From NCBI GenBank assembly GCA_033557465.1, contig CM066037.1, positions 202,429,156 to 202,493,155 on the forward strand: a stretch of DNA of 64,000 nucleotides, written 5' to 3'. Under the pieces are notes generated by a model that was not told where the DNA came from, did not search any database, and worked only from the letters and a program-made list of their open reading frames with translations. Positions 22,992 through 33,439 of this stretch are shown piece after piece (the first letter of the stretch is position 1; every line of letters starts with the position of its first letter). This DNA is from Ichthyophis bannanicus. Lineage: Eukaryota > Chordata > Amphibia > Gymnophiona > Ichthyophiidae. Made by a program: the position numbers and the translations under genes.

Positions 22992-23091
22992 GGCTGCATC
23001 TGTGGTGCTGTTTGGGGCTTAGGGGATATTGGCTTACAGAGGCCGTGTCCCTATGTCTTGGCCTGCTGCCCCTGAGGGGGAGCCTGGTAGG

Positions 23092-24952
23092 TTAGAAATT
23101 TGGGGTAACCCCCGTAAGCCTTCTTGATCTTTGGGTGAAAGGGCTTTTTACCCGAAGCCTTCCGATGGAAGGGTCAGCAGTCTTCCTGGACAGCCAGACT
23201 CTTGTCAGGAATTCTTTCTCCAGCTTGTCTGCCTTCTCTGTCTTGGGCTTGCTAAAGAGGTTCTCTCCCCAGCAAAGGTACATTGGCCAACTTGTCCTGA
23301 ACCCATTGCACCAGGTCGGAGGACTGTAGCCAGGCAAGGTGTCAGGCACTAATGCCCACCATGGCTATCCAAGCCACTGACTCAAAGCCATTGAAGACAG
23401 CCCAAGTTTGAAACTTGGAGCACTCTTTGACCATTGTCCTGAAGCACTCAAGAGGTTCACCCGACATTCCAGCCAAGAACCCGGCGAGCTCCTTCTACGT
23501 CCATCTACAACTGATATGCTTGGATCCAGGCTGTGAGCATGGAGCCCTGGAAAAACTTCCTGCCAAATGCATCCATGGAGCGGGCCTCCCTGCCAAGGGG
23601 CACTGAGGAGTGCGTCTTCTGGCTCTTTATATGATGCATGGCCGACTCCACCACCATGGAGTTGTGAGGCAGTTGTGCTTTTTGGAAGCCTGGGCTGCGG
23701 CCATCTTGATACTGAGAATCAAGTTGCTAGTTCACAATCGTCACCATCACCGGGGTCTCCCATATCCGGAACAATAGCCATTTCAAGTTCTTGGGGGGGG
23801 GGGTATGGGCACCGTAAGTGCCTCCCTCGGGGGAGCCTCGCACTGGAGGATCTTGAGATTCTCGGTCCGGGGCTCATCCTCGGGTATCACCACTAAGGCG
23901 AGGGCCTGGGACATCTCTCTCACAAACTCCAGGAAGGCGAGGTCCTCCAGAGGAGGCCACCAATGATGGTGTGGTGGGGACGGGTCAGAGGGGATGTTCC
24001 AGTGAAGGATGGTGTCAACTGACTCATCAACTATCTCCCAAGCCGACTCGGCATCGGAGGCATTGTCGAGCACCAGGCGCATTCCAGACCAACTAGGCGT
24101 CAACAACCCCCGGCATCAGTACCCCACTGCCGCAGCACTCATTGACAAGTAATGTTTCGAGTCAGATGTCGATGGAGGCAGTGCCGATTGAGCCAACTTC
24201 TCAAGGATAGGCTGAGTATCCTCTGGGGACGTCCTTGCTGAGGATGGTCCATTGACCGGCGCCGATGATCCAGAGGTTCCGGTCATCGGGCTCTGCTGTA
24301 CCTCGAAAAATGCAGTGAAGCTGCATTCCAGGGCCACCATCCTGCCCATGATGCCAGTTAGCTCCACAGCAGCTGACTCGGATTTTGAGGTTGTCGAGCC
24401 CAGAGCGATGTCCCTCATGGGGAAATCAATGATGGTGATAGCGTTGAGGGACCTGACCCGAACCCCCAACGCCATGGGAGTCTCCTCCTGTCGGGGCTGC
24501 TTGGATGGCCACTCCTGGCTGTCGCCGTTGGGTTGAGGATTTCACACCCTGGACCCAGAGGTCTTACCTGCCAGTCTGGGGTTGGATCTGGCCTTCGGCT
24601 TCAATGAAGTTCTGGACCCACAGGGAAGGTCCTCAGAGGACAATCCCTGGTCCAAGGCTCTGTGAGCCCAGGGCTCCAAACGAGCCCGGGTGCGTGACGA
24701 CAAGTCTCTGGTTGCCGGTGTCGAGGGCAGGGAATCCACTCCCAATGCCAATCCCAAGGCAGACTTGCCTAACGGTTCCCTCTGCCACCTTTTAGGCTCC
24801 TTGAAGGTTTTTGCCAACATAAGTTGGCAGAGCAGGCAAGTAGGCACATCATGGTCCGCCCTGAGGCACTTATTGCAGGTACTGAAGCGATCCGTGTGGG
24901 ACATAATGCAGTTGCACTTGCCACACTGTTTGAAACTGCTGACCGAGGCCAT
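23092..24952 (-). pseudogene. Gag of DIRS C1, frameshifted
   Basis: Begins at the ATG at 24952 (MASVSSFKQCGKC). The zinc module reads CGKC, CNKC, an H in ADHDVP, then CLLC. The frame is open to 24542, then passes through at least three frames (24475-24116, 24106-23783 and 23349-23092). The middle shows EDEPRTENLKILQ, matching EEPRAEELEALQ of B1. The end shows ENLFSKPKTEKADKLE, matching ENLFGKPMTEKAAQLE. No TGA occurs at the A1/A3 position. Confidence 0.78.
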
Positions 24953-25194
24953 AGTGGGAAAAATGACCCCTACAAGATCAAACTCGGTTGTCTCAGTCAG
25001 CTAGGCCACGAGCAAAGACCCGCGGCAGAAAAAAAAAAGGAAAGTAAAAAATTATACTCGAGAAGGAAAAACACGACATCAAAGTGGTAGACTCAGGTGG
25101 CAGAAAGGTAAGAAAAATCAACTTTAACCGGGGGGGGGGGGGGGGCGGGCGGAGGGCACAGACAGAACATCGGCAGAGCTCTACAGAAAAAAGA

Positions 25195-25354
25195 AGAATG
25201 AGGTAAGATGGCACCCCTGGGCAGGAAGGTGATCATGCATGTGTGGTGTAACTCCCAAAGGCATTCTTTGAAAGCTGGGGCATGGATCTGCGCGGTCTCC
25301 GTCGGCACTGACGTCACCCCATATGTGATGACTGACTTCCTGCTTGTTCCAGAG
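25195..25354. repeat. C1 right ITR
   Basis: Inverted counterpart of 19625-19800, ending ACTTCCTGCTTGTTCCAGAG before the flanking AATG. A run of 14 G lies just inside at about 25131-25144. Confidence 0.78.
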
Positions 25355-25405
25355 AATGTTTGTTTCTTCAAGTCAATAAAATGTATATTAAAAAAAGCAA
25401 TAGAG
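25355..25405 (+). mobile_element. L1-like 3' end, continued after C1
   Basis: AATGTTTGTTTCTTCAAGTC then an AATAAA, ending in an A-rich tail. It completes the 3' UTR interrupted at 19620 and closely resembles the end of the L1 copy at 3040-3092. Confidence 0.75.
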
Positions 25406-25429
25406 ATTTCCAACCAGTTTGTGTCATGG

Positions 25430-25952
25430 AATATGAGATACTGTATAGATTTAGAGTAGACTCCTGTCCACGTAAGATAAAATGTAAGGGCTCTCTTGCA
25501 AACTAGGGTATGAAGGGCTTTTTCTCCTGGATGACTGAAGAAGACAAAAATTGACTTTTTGAGAAAGAGGGTGAGTGGATTTATTCACCTGGAACTTCAG
25601 CTGCCATTGAACCACAAGTACCATCAATGCCAAAACATTTTCATTTAAGCTCTTGCAGTGACGTTATAGCAGATGTGATATGCAGGGTGCATTCTAACAG
25701 CTCCTTCATTCTGCTGTTTGGCCGTTCGCTTCTACTTTGTTTAACCAAGCCCCTATGAATGTTCATTACCTGGAGGGAGCAAGATTAGATTTTTGGTAGT
25801 TTATCAGAAACGCATGCTCTAAAGAAGGTGGATGGTAATTTGAGTGATTTGCATGGCATCTGATCTGGTGTGCGCAGCTATTAACCAGTTGATCAAATAC
25901 TGGAAAATTTGTATTTTCTGTTTGTGGAGATGTGCTGCTACCACAGCTAAAT
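25430..25952 (-). pseudogene. Old DIRS RT remnant
   Basis: Strongly diverged match to the DIRS RT-RH region. The minus-strand reading at 26010-25819 contains YLAVVAAHLHKQKIQIFQYL then INWLI, the counterpart of CLAVVAA and YLDDWLI, so both catalytic aspartates are gone. Nucleotide landmarks such as CCTATGAATGTTCA and GATGTGCTGCTACCACAGC also match. It is older than families A, B and C as represented here. hAT1 inserted into it, and a short remainder continues at 27813-27841. Confidence 0.7.
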
Positions 25953-26394
25953 ATCTAGACCAGTGGTTCTCAACCTTTTTTGTACCGTGACCCCTTTTAC
26001 CGTTGGTCAACTTGTGGTGACCCCCAATGATAAAATCAAATGTGTCTCTCTTCCTTTTCCGTTAACCCATTGTCGCTGTAATCATTTGTTGAATTATTAA
26101 TATATTATAGGCCTTTGCAATATGTTTTTATTTATAAAATACTTATTTAAACCACAATAATCACAATAACAAATAACAATATTTGATTTCAAAATTATGA
26201 TGATTTTGTAGTCAAATCGCTAATATGAAATAAAATTATTTTTTCTACCTTTGTTGTCTGACCAATTTATTCTCTGATCATGCTGGTCCCGATCTGAGGC
26301 TTCTGCTTTCCTGTCTTCTCTTAGCTCTCTTTCTGTGGTCTATGGTCCATCTGCCATTTCTTATCTCTTCTTTCGTTTTCTTCACTTCTTTCCA

Positions 26395-27400
26395 TCAGCC
26401 TATTTCAAGTCCCAGTAACCCTCCCCAGCATCAGCCCCTTTCCAGTCCTCACTTCTCAGTACCTTCCAATGTCAACTTGCATTCCCATGACTGCCACTGA
26501 TGTCCATTCCCTTCCAGTCCCCCTCCTTCCCCACTGACCAGCCCCTTCTAGTACAAATACCATGGCAGCCCTTCTCAGATCCACTCCCTTCCAGTTCCAT
26601 TCTCCCATCCCCTCGTATCAGCCCATTTGTAGCCTTAGCCCCCAGTTTTCTTCCAGGGCCAGCAGCTCTATCCTCCCCTCTCCACAATCAGCCCATTCCC
26701 AGTCGAAGCCCCCCAATCAGCTTGCTTCCAGTGCTAGTTCCCCCTCAACCCCATTACCAGTCCTAGCCTCCCCATATCAGCTCATTTCCAGTGCTAGTCC
26801 CTCCTCAACCCCATTACCAGTCCTAGCCTCCTCTAATCAGCCCATTTCCAGTCCTAAGCTCCCCGATCAGCTCATTTCCAATGCTAGCCCCCCATCAGTC
26901 CATTACCAGTCCTACCCCCCTATCAGCACATTACCAGTCCCAGCCCCCCTTGATCAGTCCATTCCCAGTCCTAGCCTTCCCTAATCAACCCATTATCAGT
27001 CCTAGCACCCCCATCTGCCCATTATAATCCTAACCCGCACTGTCTCTCCCCTCTGTCCAGCATTTATCCCGTCTGTCCAGTATGTCCCCCTGTCTCTTCC
27101 CTTTGTCCATGTCAGTCCCCCCTCCCTCCCTCCTCCTCTTTCCATGTCAGCCCCCTCCCTCCATCCATGTCAGCCCCCCTGTGCATGTCAGCCCCCTCCC
27201 TCCCTCCATGTCAGTCCCCCCTCTGTCCATGTCAGCCCCCCTCCCCTCCCCTCCCTCCATCAATGTCAGTCCCCCTCCCCCTCCTTCCCTCCATGTCAGC
27301 CCCCCTCCCTACCTCCATCCATCCAACCATATCAGCCCCACTCCCTCCCTCCCTCCATGTCAGCCCCCCCTTCTGTCCATGTCAGCCCCTTTGAAGGTTC
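26395..27400. repeat. Minisatellite inside hAT1
   Basis: Degenerate tandem repeat. Left part: units like CATTTCCAGTCCTAGCCCCC with ATCAGCCC, roughly 25-35 bp. Right part (27075-27400): units built on TCCATGTCAGCCCCCCTCCC. Its complement matches the hAT2 minisatellite. Open frames rich in Pro and Ser here are by-products of the repeat. Confidence 0.85.
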
Positions 27401-27433
27401 CCTGCTCCCCTCTCCCCATGTCTGCCTCCTTCT

Positions 27434-27648
27434 TCTGCAGCCGCGGCTCCCTGCCTCTTAGGGAACCGTGGCTATGCCTCTCTAAACGGGCTCTGTGCAG
27501 CACTGTCCCGCCTCCAAAGGAAGTGCTAAAGAACTTCCTTTGGAGGCGGGACAATGCTGCATGGAGCCCGTCGAGAGGCAGGAAGGCTCCGCAACAGTTT
27601 TACAGCCATAGCCGTGGTTCCCTAAGAGACAGGGAGTCGCGGCTGCAA
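27434..27648. repeat. GC-rich palindrome inside hAT1
   Basis: Inverted repeat with arms of about 100 bp centred near 27530 (GCTAAAGAA). The left arm has GCAGCCGCGGCTCCCTG and CCCGCCTCCAAAGGAAG. The right arm has CTTCCTTTGGAGGCGGG and CAGGGAGTCGCGGCTGC. The transcript or single strand would fold into a long hairpin. Confidence 0.85.
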
Positions 27649-27841
27649 TAGGAGGGAAGCGGTGAGTTTGCCGCTGCCGAGAAGCGGACTCGGCAGCGGC
27701 AGCAACTTGTGCGCTTTGTTTTTTAAACAGCGGGGTGAGGCGACCCCTGCTAAATCCTTTGGCGACCCCCATGGGGGTCGCGATCCACAGGTTGAGAACC
27801 GCTGATCTAGACATAACTATTAGTGATGCAGCCAGACCAGA

Positions 27842-28165
27842 AAGCATAGTTACTCACCTGTAACAGGTGATCTGCGGGAACAGCAGGAATTTAATCTTCA
27901 CATATGGGCATCATCGGTACCGAAGGAGCCTGCGCGGGAACGCTCCCCAGTGTCCAATAGGAAAGCTTTTGGGAGCATCCCACAGCGCCTGCGTGCTGCC
28001 TTCCCGCCTTTCCCAACTGTCCCTCTCCAGTTGAGTTTATAGCTGAGACTAAAGAGAGAGGGAAAGAGAGAAAGAGAGAGATAGAGAGATACAACTCCTA
28101 GGGGAGGTGGGTGGATTGTGAAGACTAAATTCCGTCTGTTCCCGGAGATCACCTGTTACAGGTGA
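27842..28165 (-). mobile_element. Family A DIRS left-end fragment
   Basis: Left ITR of a family A copy (AAAGCATAGTTACTCACC, CACATATGGGC, GGTACCGA), the purine-rich GAGA stretch and the first half of its ICR, ending GTTACAGGTGAGTA. It stops there and abuts a second left tip. No coding sequence. Confidence 0.8.
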
Positions 28166-28475
28166 GTAAAGCATAGTTACTCACCTGTAACAGGTGATCT
28201 CCAGGAACAGCAGGAATTTAGTCCTCACATAGCCCATTACTGCTTAGACAAGGACTCCCGCCGGGATGCCTTGTTTGGTCAGGCTGTTCTTCAACACCTG
28301 TTCCACACTTAATCAACTCCTACCCACCGTCCCTGGTAGGATGCCAGAAATCCATGGGGGGAAGTGGAGCCCTTTCACAAGGGCACACAACTTTCTGGGG
28401 CCATCTCCCTGGCATCTACAGCTAGGGAGTCCCTATATGTGAAGACTATAATCCTGCTTGTTCCTGGAGATAGCA
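28166..28475 (+). mobile_element. Rearranged family A fragment with inverted recombinase end
   Basis: Starts with a left tip (AAGCATAGTTACTCACC to CCTCACAT, 28166-28227). It is joined directly to the last codons of a family A recombinase on the plus strand (AHYCLDKDSRRDALFGQ, from 28228) and its 3' flank, to GGAGATAGCATAG at 28475. It is therefore an inverted 3' piece next to A2, making a head-on palindromic joint. Confidence 0.8.
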
Positions 28476-28716
28476 TAGATCTCCAGGAACAAGCAGGAAT
28501 GTAGTCTTCACATATGGGTATCGTCGGTACCGACGGAGCCTGCGCGGGAAAGCTCCCCAGCGTCCAATTAGGAAGCTTTTGGGAGCATCCCACAGCGCCT
28601 GCATGCTGCCTTCCCGCCTTTCCCAACTCCAGTTGAGTTTTAAAGCTGAGACAAAGAGAGAGGGAAAGGGAAAGAGATAGATAAAGAGATACAACTCCTA
28701 GGGGAGGTGGGTGGGT

Positions 28717-28815
28717 TGTGAGGACTAAATTCCTGCTGTTCCCGGAGATCACCTGTTACAAGTGAGTAACTATGCTATCTCCAGGAACAAGCAGGAATGT
28801 AGTCATCACATATGG
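28717..28815. repeat. A2 internal complementary region
   Basis: Same structure as the A1 ICR: TGTGAGGACTAAATTCCTGC and GAGTAACTATGCT joined to ATCTCCAGGAACAAGC. Confidence 0.85.
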
Positions 28816-28949
28816 GAACTCCCTAGCTTTAGATGCCAGGGAGAGACCCCAGAGGTTGTGTGCCCCTGAGAAGAGCTCCAATTCCCCCCATGCATCTCTG
28901 GCATCCTACCAGGGATGGTGGGTAGGAGTTGATTAGGTATTGTACAGGT

Positions 28950-30333
28950 GTTGGAGAACAGCCTGACCAAACAAGGCATCCCGGCGGGATGCCTCGGTTC
29001 ATACCTTCGCAGCTCAAGCAGTAATGGGCTGCGAAGGTATGAACCGAGGCCCAGGTGGCTGCTCAACAGATGTCGTCGATAGACACAGAGTGCAGATGAG
29101 CCATTGAAGCTGCCATGGCTCTCACATTGTGAGCTGTGACATGGCCCTCCAGAGGAAGATTCTTACTCTGATAAGCAAAGGATATACACTGATCAATTCA
29201 GATGGATAGTGTTCTCTTGGAGACTGGAAGTCCCAAATGAGAAGGATCAAAAGCAACAAAGTGTTGAGAGGACTTTCTATGTTGCTGTGTTCTTTGTAAG
29301 TAAAAGGCTAAAGCTCTTTTGCAGTCCAAGGTATGAAGATTCCTCTCTGCATTTGATGCATGAGGCCTTGGAAAAAACACAGGTAGGTAGACCGCTTGGT
29401 TTAGATGAAAAGGCAAGACCACATTTGGCATAAAGTGTGGATGAGTCCTAAGGACTACCTTGTCATGATGGAACCTTGTGTAAGGTGGATCAGCTACTAG
29501 CGCTTGCAACTCACTAATGCGACGTGCTGCTGTGATTGCAATGAGAAAGATAACCTTCCAAGAAAAGAATTTTAAGGAGGTAGTAGCTAAGGGTTCAAAA
29601 GGTGGCTTCATGAGCTGCCCAAGAACCAGGTTTAAGTCCCATGCCACCGGTGGTGGCCTAATGGGAGGCTTAGTTAGAAGAAGGCCTCTCATAAATCTTG
29701 CTATAAGAGGATGAGAGGAAATAGGCTGTCCATTTAGAGGCTTAAAGGAAGCTGCAATAGCACTCAAATGGACTCTTACTGAGTTAGTCTTAAGACCTGC
29801 ATTGGACAAATGAAGGAGATACTCCAGCAATGATTCCAGAGGTATCGCAAGGGGGTTAAGACCCTTCTGTGAACACCATATGGTAAACCTTTCCCATTTG
29901 AAAGCATAAGAGCGTCTCGTGGAAGGTTTCCTGGAAGCAAAAAGAATATCTTTTACTTGCTGAGAATAAGATCATGGAGATCTAGGCCTTCAGCAACCAA
30001 GCCCTGAGACGCAGAGACTGGGGATTGGGATGCCATAACATTCCATCCTCCTGGGATAAGAGATCTGGAGCAGACCCTAACTCCAGGGAGGGAGCTTGAG
30101 AGAGATGCAGAAGCAGGGGGTACCACACTTGCCTTGGCCAATGTGGAGCTATGAGAATCATACGGTCTCTGTCTCTCTGAAGCTTGAACAGGGTTTTGGG
30201 AATTAGGGGAATGGGTGGAAAGGCATACAGGAAGTCTTGACCCAGTAAAGGAGGAAAGCATCCCTGGCCTGAGCCTTCTGAGCCGGAATTCTGGAAGAGA
30301 ACCGGGGAAGTTTGGCACTCCACGGACTTGCAA
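28950..30333 (-). pseudogene. Tyrosine recombinase of DIRS A2, broken
   Basis: Read from 30333 (MQVRGVPNFPG) to 29953, then 29830 to 29198, then a C-terminal piece to about 28950 in a further frame. The catalytic Arg is present (TAARRISELQAL). The HxxR box lies near 29130 and the Tyr region near 29020. The Tyr region is disturbed by a 23-bp inverted templated insertion (28991-29013). Frames break near 29198 and 29840-29960. It aligns closely with the intact A1 recombinase. Confidence 0.82.
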
Positions 30334-31000
30334 AGAGGTCTATGTCCAGGGTTCCCCAAATTTTAAAAATCTTGGCCACCTGGTCTGCATGCAGAGACCA
30401 CTCGTGTGGAAGCAGAACTCGACTGAGTCTGTCTGCCCAAGAGTTTTGTATGCCTGGAAGATACACTGCCAGGAGATGAATCTGATGCTCTCTGGCGAGG
30501 GCCCATAGTCACAAAGCTTCAATGCAAAGCGACAGAGAGCCTGTTCCACCCTGCTTGTTCACATAGAACATGGCTACTTGATTGTCCGTATGAATGAGGA
30601 CTGTCTTGTAGCTGAGCAGGGTGTGGAACACTCGAAGAGCAAGGAAGATTGCTCTGAGCTCCAAGAGATTGATATGTAGATGAGTCTCCTGTGGAGACCA
30701 GGTGCCTTGGGTGGAGAGGTCTTGCAGATGAGTTCCCAACCCATTGGTGAAGCATCTGTTGTGAGAGTTGCTTGGGGTAAGGGTTGTTGAAATGGGGACC
30801 CCAGCAACAGGTTCTGAGTGGATTGCCACCATTGGAGGGACAAAATAAGGCAATTTGTGTTTGCTATTTTGTCTGACAGGCACCCTGATGCCTGGGTCCA
30901 CTGAATGGATAAAGTCCACTGGGCTGCTCTCATATTGAGGCGAGCATAAGGAACCACATGCACGGTAGATGCCATGTGGCCTAGTAGTTGTAGCATTTTT
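30203..31000 (-). pseudogene. RNase H of DIRS A2, broken
   Basis: RT thumb and RNase H region downstream of the nonsense codon at 31000. The frame at 30996-30574 contains TLTTDASPMGW, with the first catalytic Asp. Downstream boxes appear in another frame (NLLELRA near 30660, HTDNQVAMFY near 30590) and continue at 30466-30203 with SWADRLSR. A deletion near 30735-30745 separates them (GWELICKTS against GWGAHLQD in A1). Confidence 0.8.
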
Positions 31001-33045
31001 CAGGCAGTGAGATGAGGTTTTAGCACTGCTTGAGAAGCTAACTGCACCATGCGAAGGCAACGGGCCTGGGGAAGATAGGCCCTTGCCTTTTTGGTATCCA
31101 GCAAAGCTCCTATGAATTCTAGAGACTGAGTGGGAGTTAGACTGGATTTTGGGACGTTTATGACAAGACCCAAATACTGAAGGATACGCATTGTGCAGGA
31201 TAGAGAGGTCCTGGCCTCTGACTCTGATGGGGCTCGAATGAGCCAGTCGTCTAAGTAGGGGAAGACGAATATCCCTAGAGTGCGGAGAAATGCTGCTACC
31301 ACAGCCATGCATTTTGTGAACACTCTTGGTGCTGAGGCCAGGGCAAAAGGAAGCACCCTGTACTGGTAGTGCTTTTCTTGAAAAAGGAACCGAAGGAACT
31401 TTCTGTGAGTTGGATGGATGAGAACATGAATGTACGCATCCTTGAGATCTAGAGAACAAAGCCAATCCTGACTCTGAAGGTATGGCAGCAGAGTTCCTAA
31501 AGAAATCATCTTGAATTTCTCTTTGAACAGGAATTTGTTCAATTCTCTGAGGTCCAAAATAGGTCTGTATGCCCCTGTTTTCTTTGGGATAAGGAAATAG
31601 GGGGAGTAAAACCCTGTACCCTGTTGATGAATGGGTACCTCTTCTATTGCCCCTTGGGCAAGAAGCATAGTGACCTCTTGATCTAATAGGTTGATGAGAG
31701 AGGTCTGAGAATTGAACTGTCTTACCATTGTGGAAGGGGGCATGCACAGAAAGTGTAGCTTGTACCCCTCTCTTATAATGGAGAGTGTCCAATGCTCTGC
31801 TGTTATCTGCTCCCACCTGGGGACAAAGTGACATAACCTTCCTGGAATGGTGGAAGGCTCCGGTCCATTCAGGGCCAGGAAGGCTAAGTTCTCTAGATGA
31901 AAGTCAAAGGCCTTGAGGAGGCTGAGACTGCTGAGACGGTTGAGGCTTAGCAGTCTTTGCTTTCCTTTGTTTAGGTGGTTGCTGACCTGCAGAACGTACC
32001 TGCAAAATCTCTTCTTCTTTGAGAAGAAAGGCTTCTTGAAAGATTTCTTTCTTGCAGGATCAGCTGTGGCTTTCGATAGCCTATCCAAAGTGGAGTTGAC
32101 AGCATCTAATTCATTGGCTTTTTCTTGCCAATTTTTGCCAAATAGATTCTCACCTGTACACCTCAGTTTGTCCTGCGCCCAGAGCTCCAAATCGGATGCC
32201 TGGAGCCAGGCAATTCTACATGCACCTATGGCAATGGCAGAGGTTCTGCTTATGCACTTAAAACAGTCAAAAGCTGCACGGTTGACAAACTTAAAAACAT
32301 CCTGGGCATGTTTGACCAGTGTGAGAAAATCCTGCCTTCTGTCCTCAGGAAGAAGAGGGCTCAAAACCTCTAAATCACCTGTGACTTCTTTAAGGAACAT
32401 TCCCATATATAAAATATAGGAACTGATCCTGGCAGAAAGCATGGAAGCCTGGAAAGTACGACGTCCAAAGGCATCCAACGTTCTGCACTCACGTCCTGGA
32501 GGATTAGAGGCATGCCTCTTTGCACTCCTGATCCTTCTCATAGCTGATTCCACTACAATAGAGTGGTGAGGAAGCTGAGTTTTCTGGAATCCAGGACAAG
32601 GAGGGACTCGATACATGGTATCCAGTCTGTGAGAGTGAGGAGAGGTGGTGAGAGGTGTCTCCCACATTCTCAACATGAGATCATGTAAAATCTCATGGAT
32701 AGGCAAGGTAGCTGCCTCCTTAGGAGCTTTGGGATATTGTAAAATCTCCAACTCCTTAGCTCTGGGCTCTGTTTCAGGAGTCACAGTAATGGACAAACCA
32801 CGAGCCACCTCCCTGATAAAGTCCTGAAAGGAGATATCCTCTGGAGGAGACATCTCCTTTAGGAGAGGAAGGCTTCTCCGGGAGAAGTATTCCGGTACCG
32901 ACAGAGCTGTCAGAATCTTCAGAGTCCTCTGAGGATTCGAAGTACCTTCTGTCCGGATGCTCTTGAAGAGCCCGATACCCGCACCGACCAAAGTCGGTAC
33001 CGGGGGGAATCGGTACCAGGGTATCGGTACCGGAAGGCATCGCAT
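31000..33045 (-). CDS. Fused Gag-RT open frame of DIRS A2 (681 codons)
   Basis: One uninterrupted frame reads from gag into reverse transcriptase. Residues from about 70 to 370 are the Gag C-terminal domain (DISFQDFIREVARGL, FQKTQLPHHSIVVES, ENLFGK). After a short junction (KKRFCRYVLQVS) it passes into RT (PILDLRELNKFL, SLDLKDAYIHV, LPFALASAPRVF, YLDD). In A1 these parts are in different frames overlapping by 139 bases. Here a deletion in the overlap (about 31955-32030) merges them. It ends at a TGA at 31000, where A1 has CGA (LTAREML). The first 60 or so codons are out of the gag frame, so the natural start is not this one. All three RT aspartates are intact. Confidence 0.75.
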   Translation of the reverse strand: MRCLPVPIPWYRFPPVPTLVGAGIGLFKSIRTEGTSNPQRTLKILTALSVPEYFSRRSLPLLKEMSPPEDISFQDFIREVARGLSITVTPETEPRAKELEILQYPKAPKEAATLPIHEILHDLMLRMWETPLTTSPHSHRLDTMYRVPPCPGFQKTQLPHHSIVVESAMRRIRSAKRHASNPPGRECRTLDAFGRRTFQASMLSARISSYILYMGMFLKEVTGDLEVLSPLLPEDRRQDFLTLVKHAQDVFKFVNRAAFDCFKCISRTSAIAIGACRIAWLQASDLELWAQDKLRCTGENLFGKNWQEKANELDAVNSTLDRLSKATADPARKKSFKKPFFSKKKRFCRYVLQVSNHLNKGKQRLLSLNRLSSLSLLKAFDFHLENLAFLALNGPEPSTIPGRLCHFVPRWEQITAEHWTLSIIREGYKLHFLCMPPSTMVRQFNSQTSLINLLDQEVTMLLAQGAIEEVPIHQQGTGFYSPYFLIPKKTGAYRPILDLRELNKFLFKEKFKMISLGTLLPYLQSQDWLCSLDLKDAYIHVLIHPTHRKFLRFLFQEKHYQYRVLPFALASAPRVFTKCMAVVAAFLRTLGIFVFPYLDDWLIRAPSESEARTSLSCTMRILQYLGLVINVPKSSLTPTQSLEFIGALLDTKKARAYLPQARCLRMVQLASQAVLKPHLTA

Positions 33046-33439
33046 GACTGGGTGCCGGCAAAGCCGACACCGATGTCGATGCTATCTGTGCCAGTACTGG
33101 TTGAACTGTCTGACGCGGTTCCGAGGGCGTCGATGCCGCAAGGAGAGCCGCCAGACTGCATTCAATAGCCAGGAACCTCTGGTCTATCGACGATGCCAAT
33201 GCCTGGGTACCGGTACCGGAAGCAGCCGGTACCCCAGAGCATGGCACCAGTAGTTCTGCCGAGGTTGAGGCCTCGAGAACGTCCTGGAGCCCCAATAATG
33301 CTTTGGAAGCTGAAGCCTCCCGCCGGGGCAATTTTGCCGGTACAGAACCCTCAAGGGCAATGCCAGAGGCATCTCGATGCTTAGAAGGAGATCTTTCCTT
33401 TGAGGACCGGCTGGACTTTCCACAAGATGCATAATGCAA
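32774..33439 (-). pseudogene. Gag linker region of DIRS A2
   Basis: Ser/Glu-rich middle part of family A Gag (SKHRDASGIALEG, ALLGLQDVLEASTSAELL, YFESSEDSEDSDSS). It begins beyond the missing zinc module at the A2/A3 joint and leaves the true frame near 32865 through a small deletion. The rest of Gag continues in the fused frame 31000-33045. Confidence 0.75.

Larger units (their letters stand above)
19621..25358 (-). mobile_element. DIRS-type retrotransposon C1, full length but degenerate
   Basis: Complete by structure: right ITR (about 25195-25354), gag (24952 to 23092), RT-RH (22991 to 21138), recombinase (about 21520 to 20125), ICR, left ITR. AATG flanks it on both sides (19621-19624 and 25355-25358), and joining the flanks restores an L1 3' UTR. 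All genes carry multiple frameshifts, so it is older than the family B copies. Sequence differs from A and B throughout while keeping the same order. Confidence 0.88.
25961..27804. mobile_element. hAT1, non-autonomous hAT transposon
   Basis: Terminal inverted repeats CAGTGGTTCTCAACCT (left) and AGGTTGAGAACCGCTG (right), 15 of 16 bases complementary. The 8-bp target duplication ATCTAGAC is at 25953-25960 and 27805-27812. The 8-bp duplication and CA-initial termini are the hAT signature. No transposase is seen. From left to right the interior holds AT-rich sequence, a pyrimidine-rich minisatellite, a GC-rich palindrome and a short right arm. The same cassette, inverted, fills hAT2. Confidence 0.92.
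28476..33430 (-). mobile_element. DIRS-type retrotransposon A2, 5' truncated
   Basis: Family A copy with its 3' end, ICR, recombinase, RNase H, RT and most of gag. The gag zinc module, 5' UTR and right ITR are missing. At about 33425-33460 it is joined to A3, which begins in the recombinase/RNase H boundary. The left end here starts with ATCTCCAGGAACAAGC, a right-end-type tip, instead of the usual AGCATAG tip. RT keeps YLDD. Confidence 0.88.

Noticed and set aside
26500..27650. Several Pro/Ser-rich open frames
   Set aside because: They follow the tandem repeat of hAT1 in more than one frame and have no coding signature.
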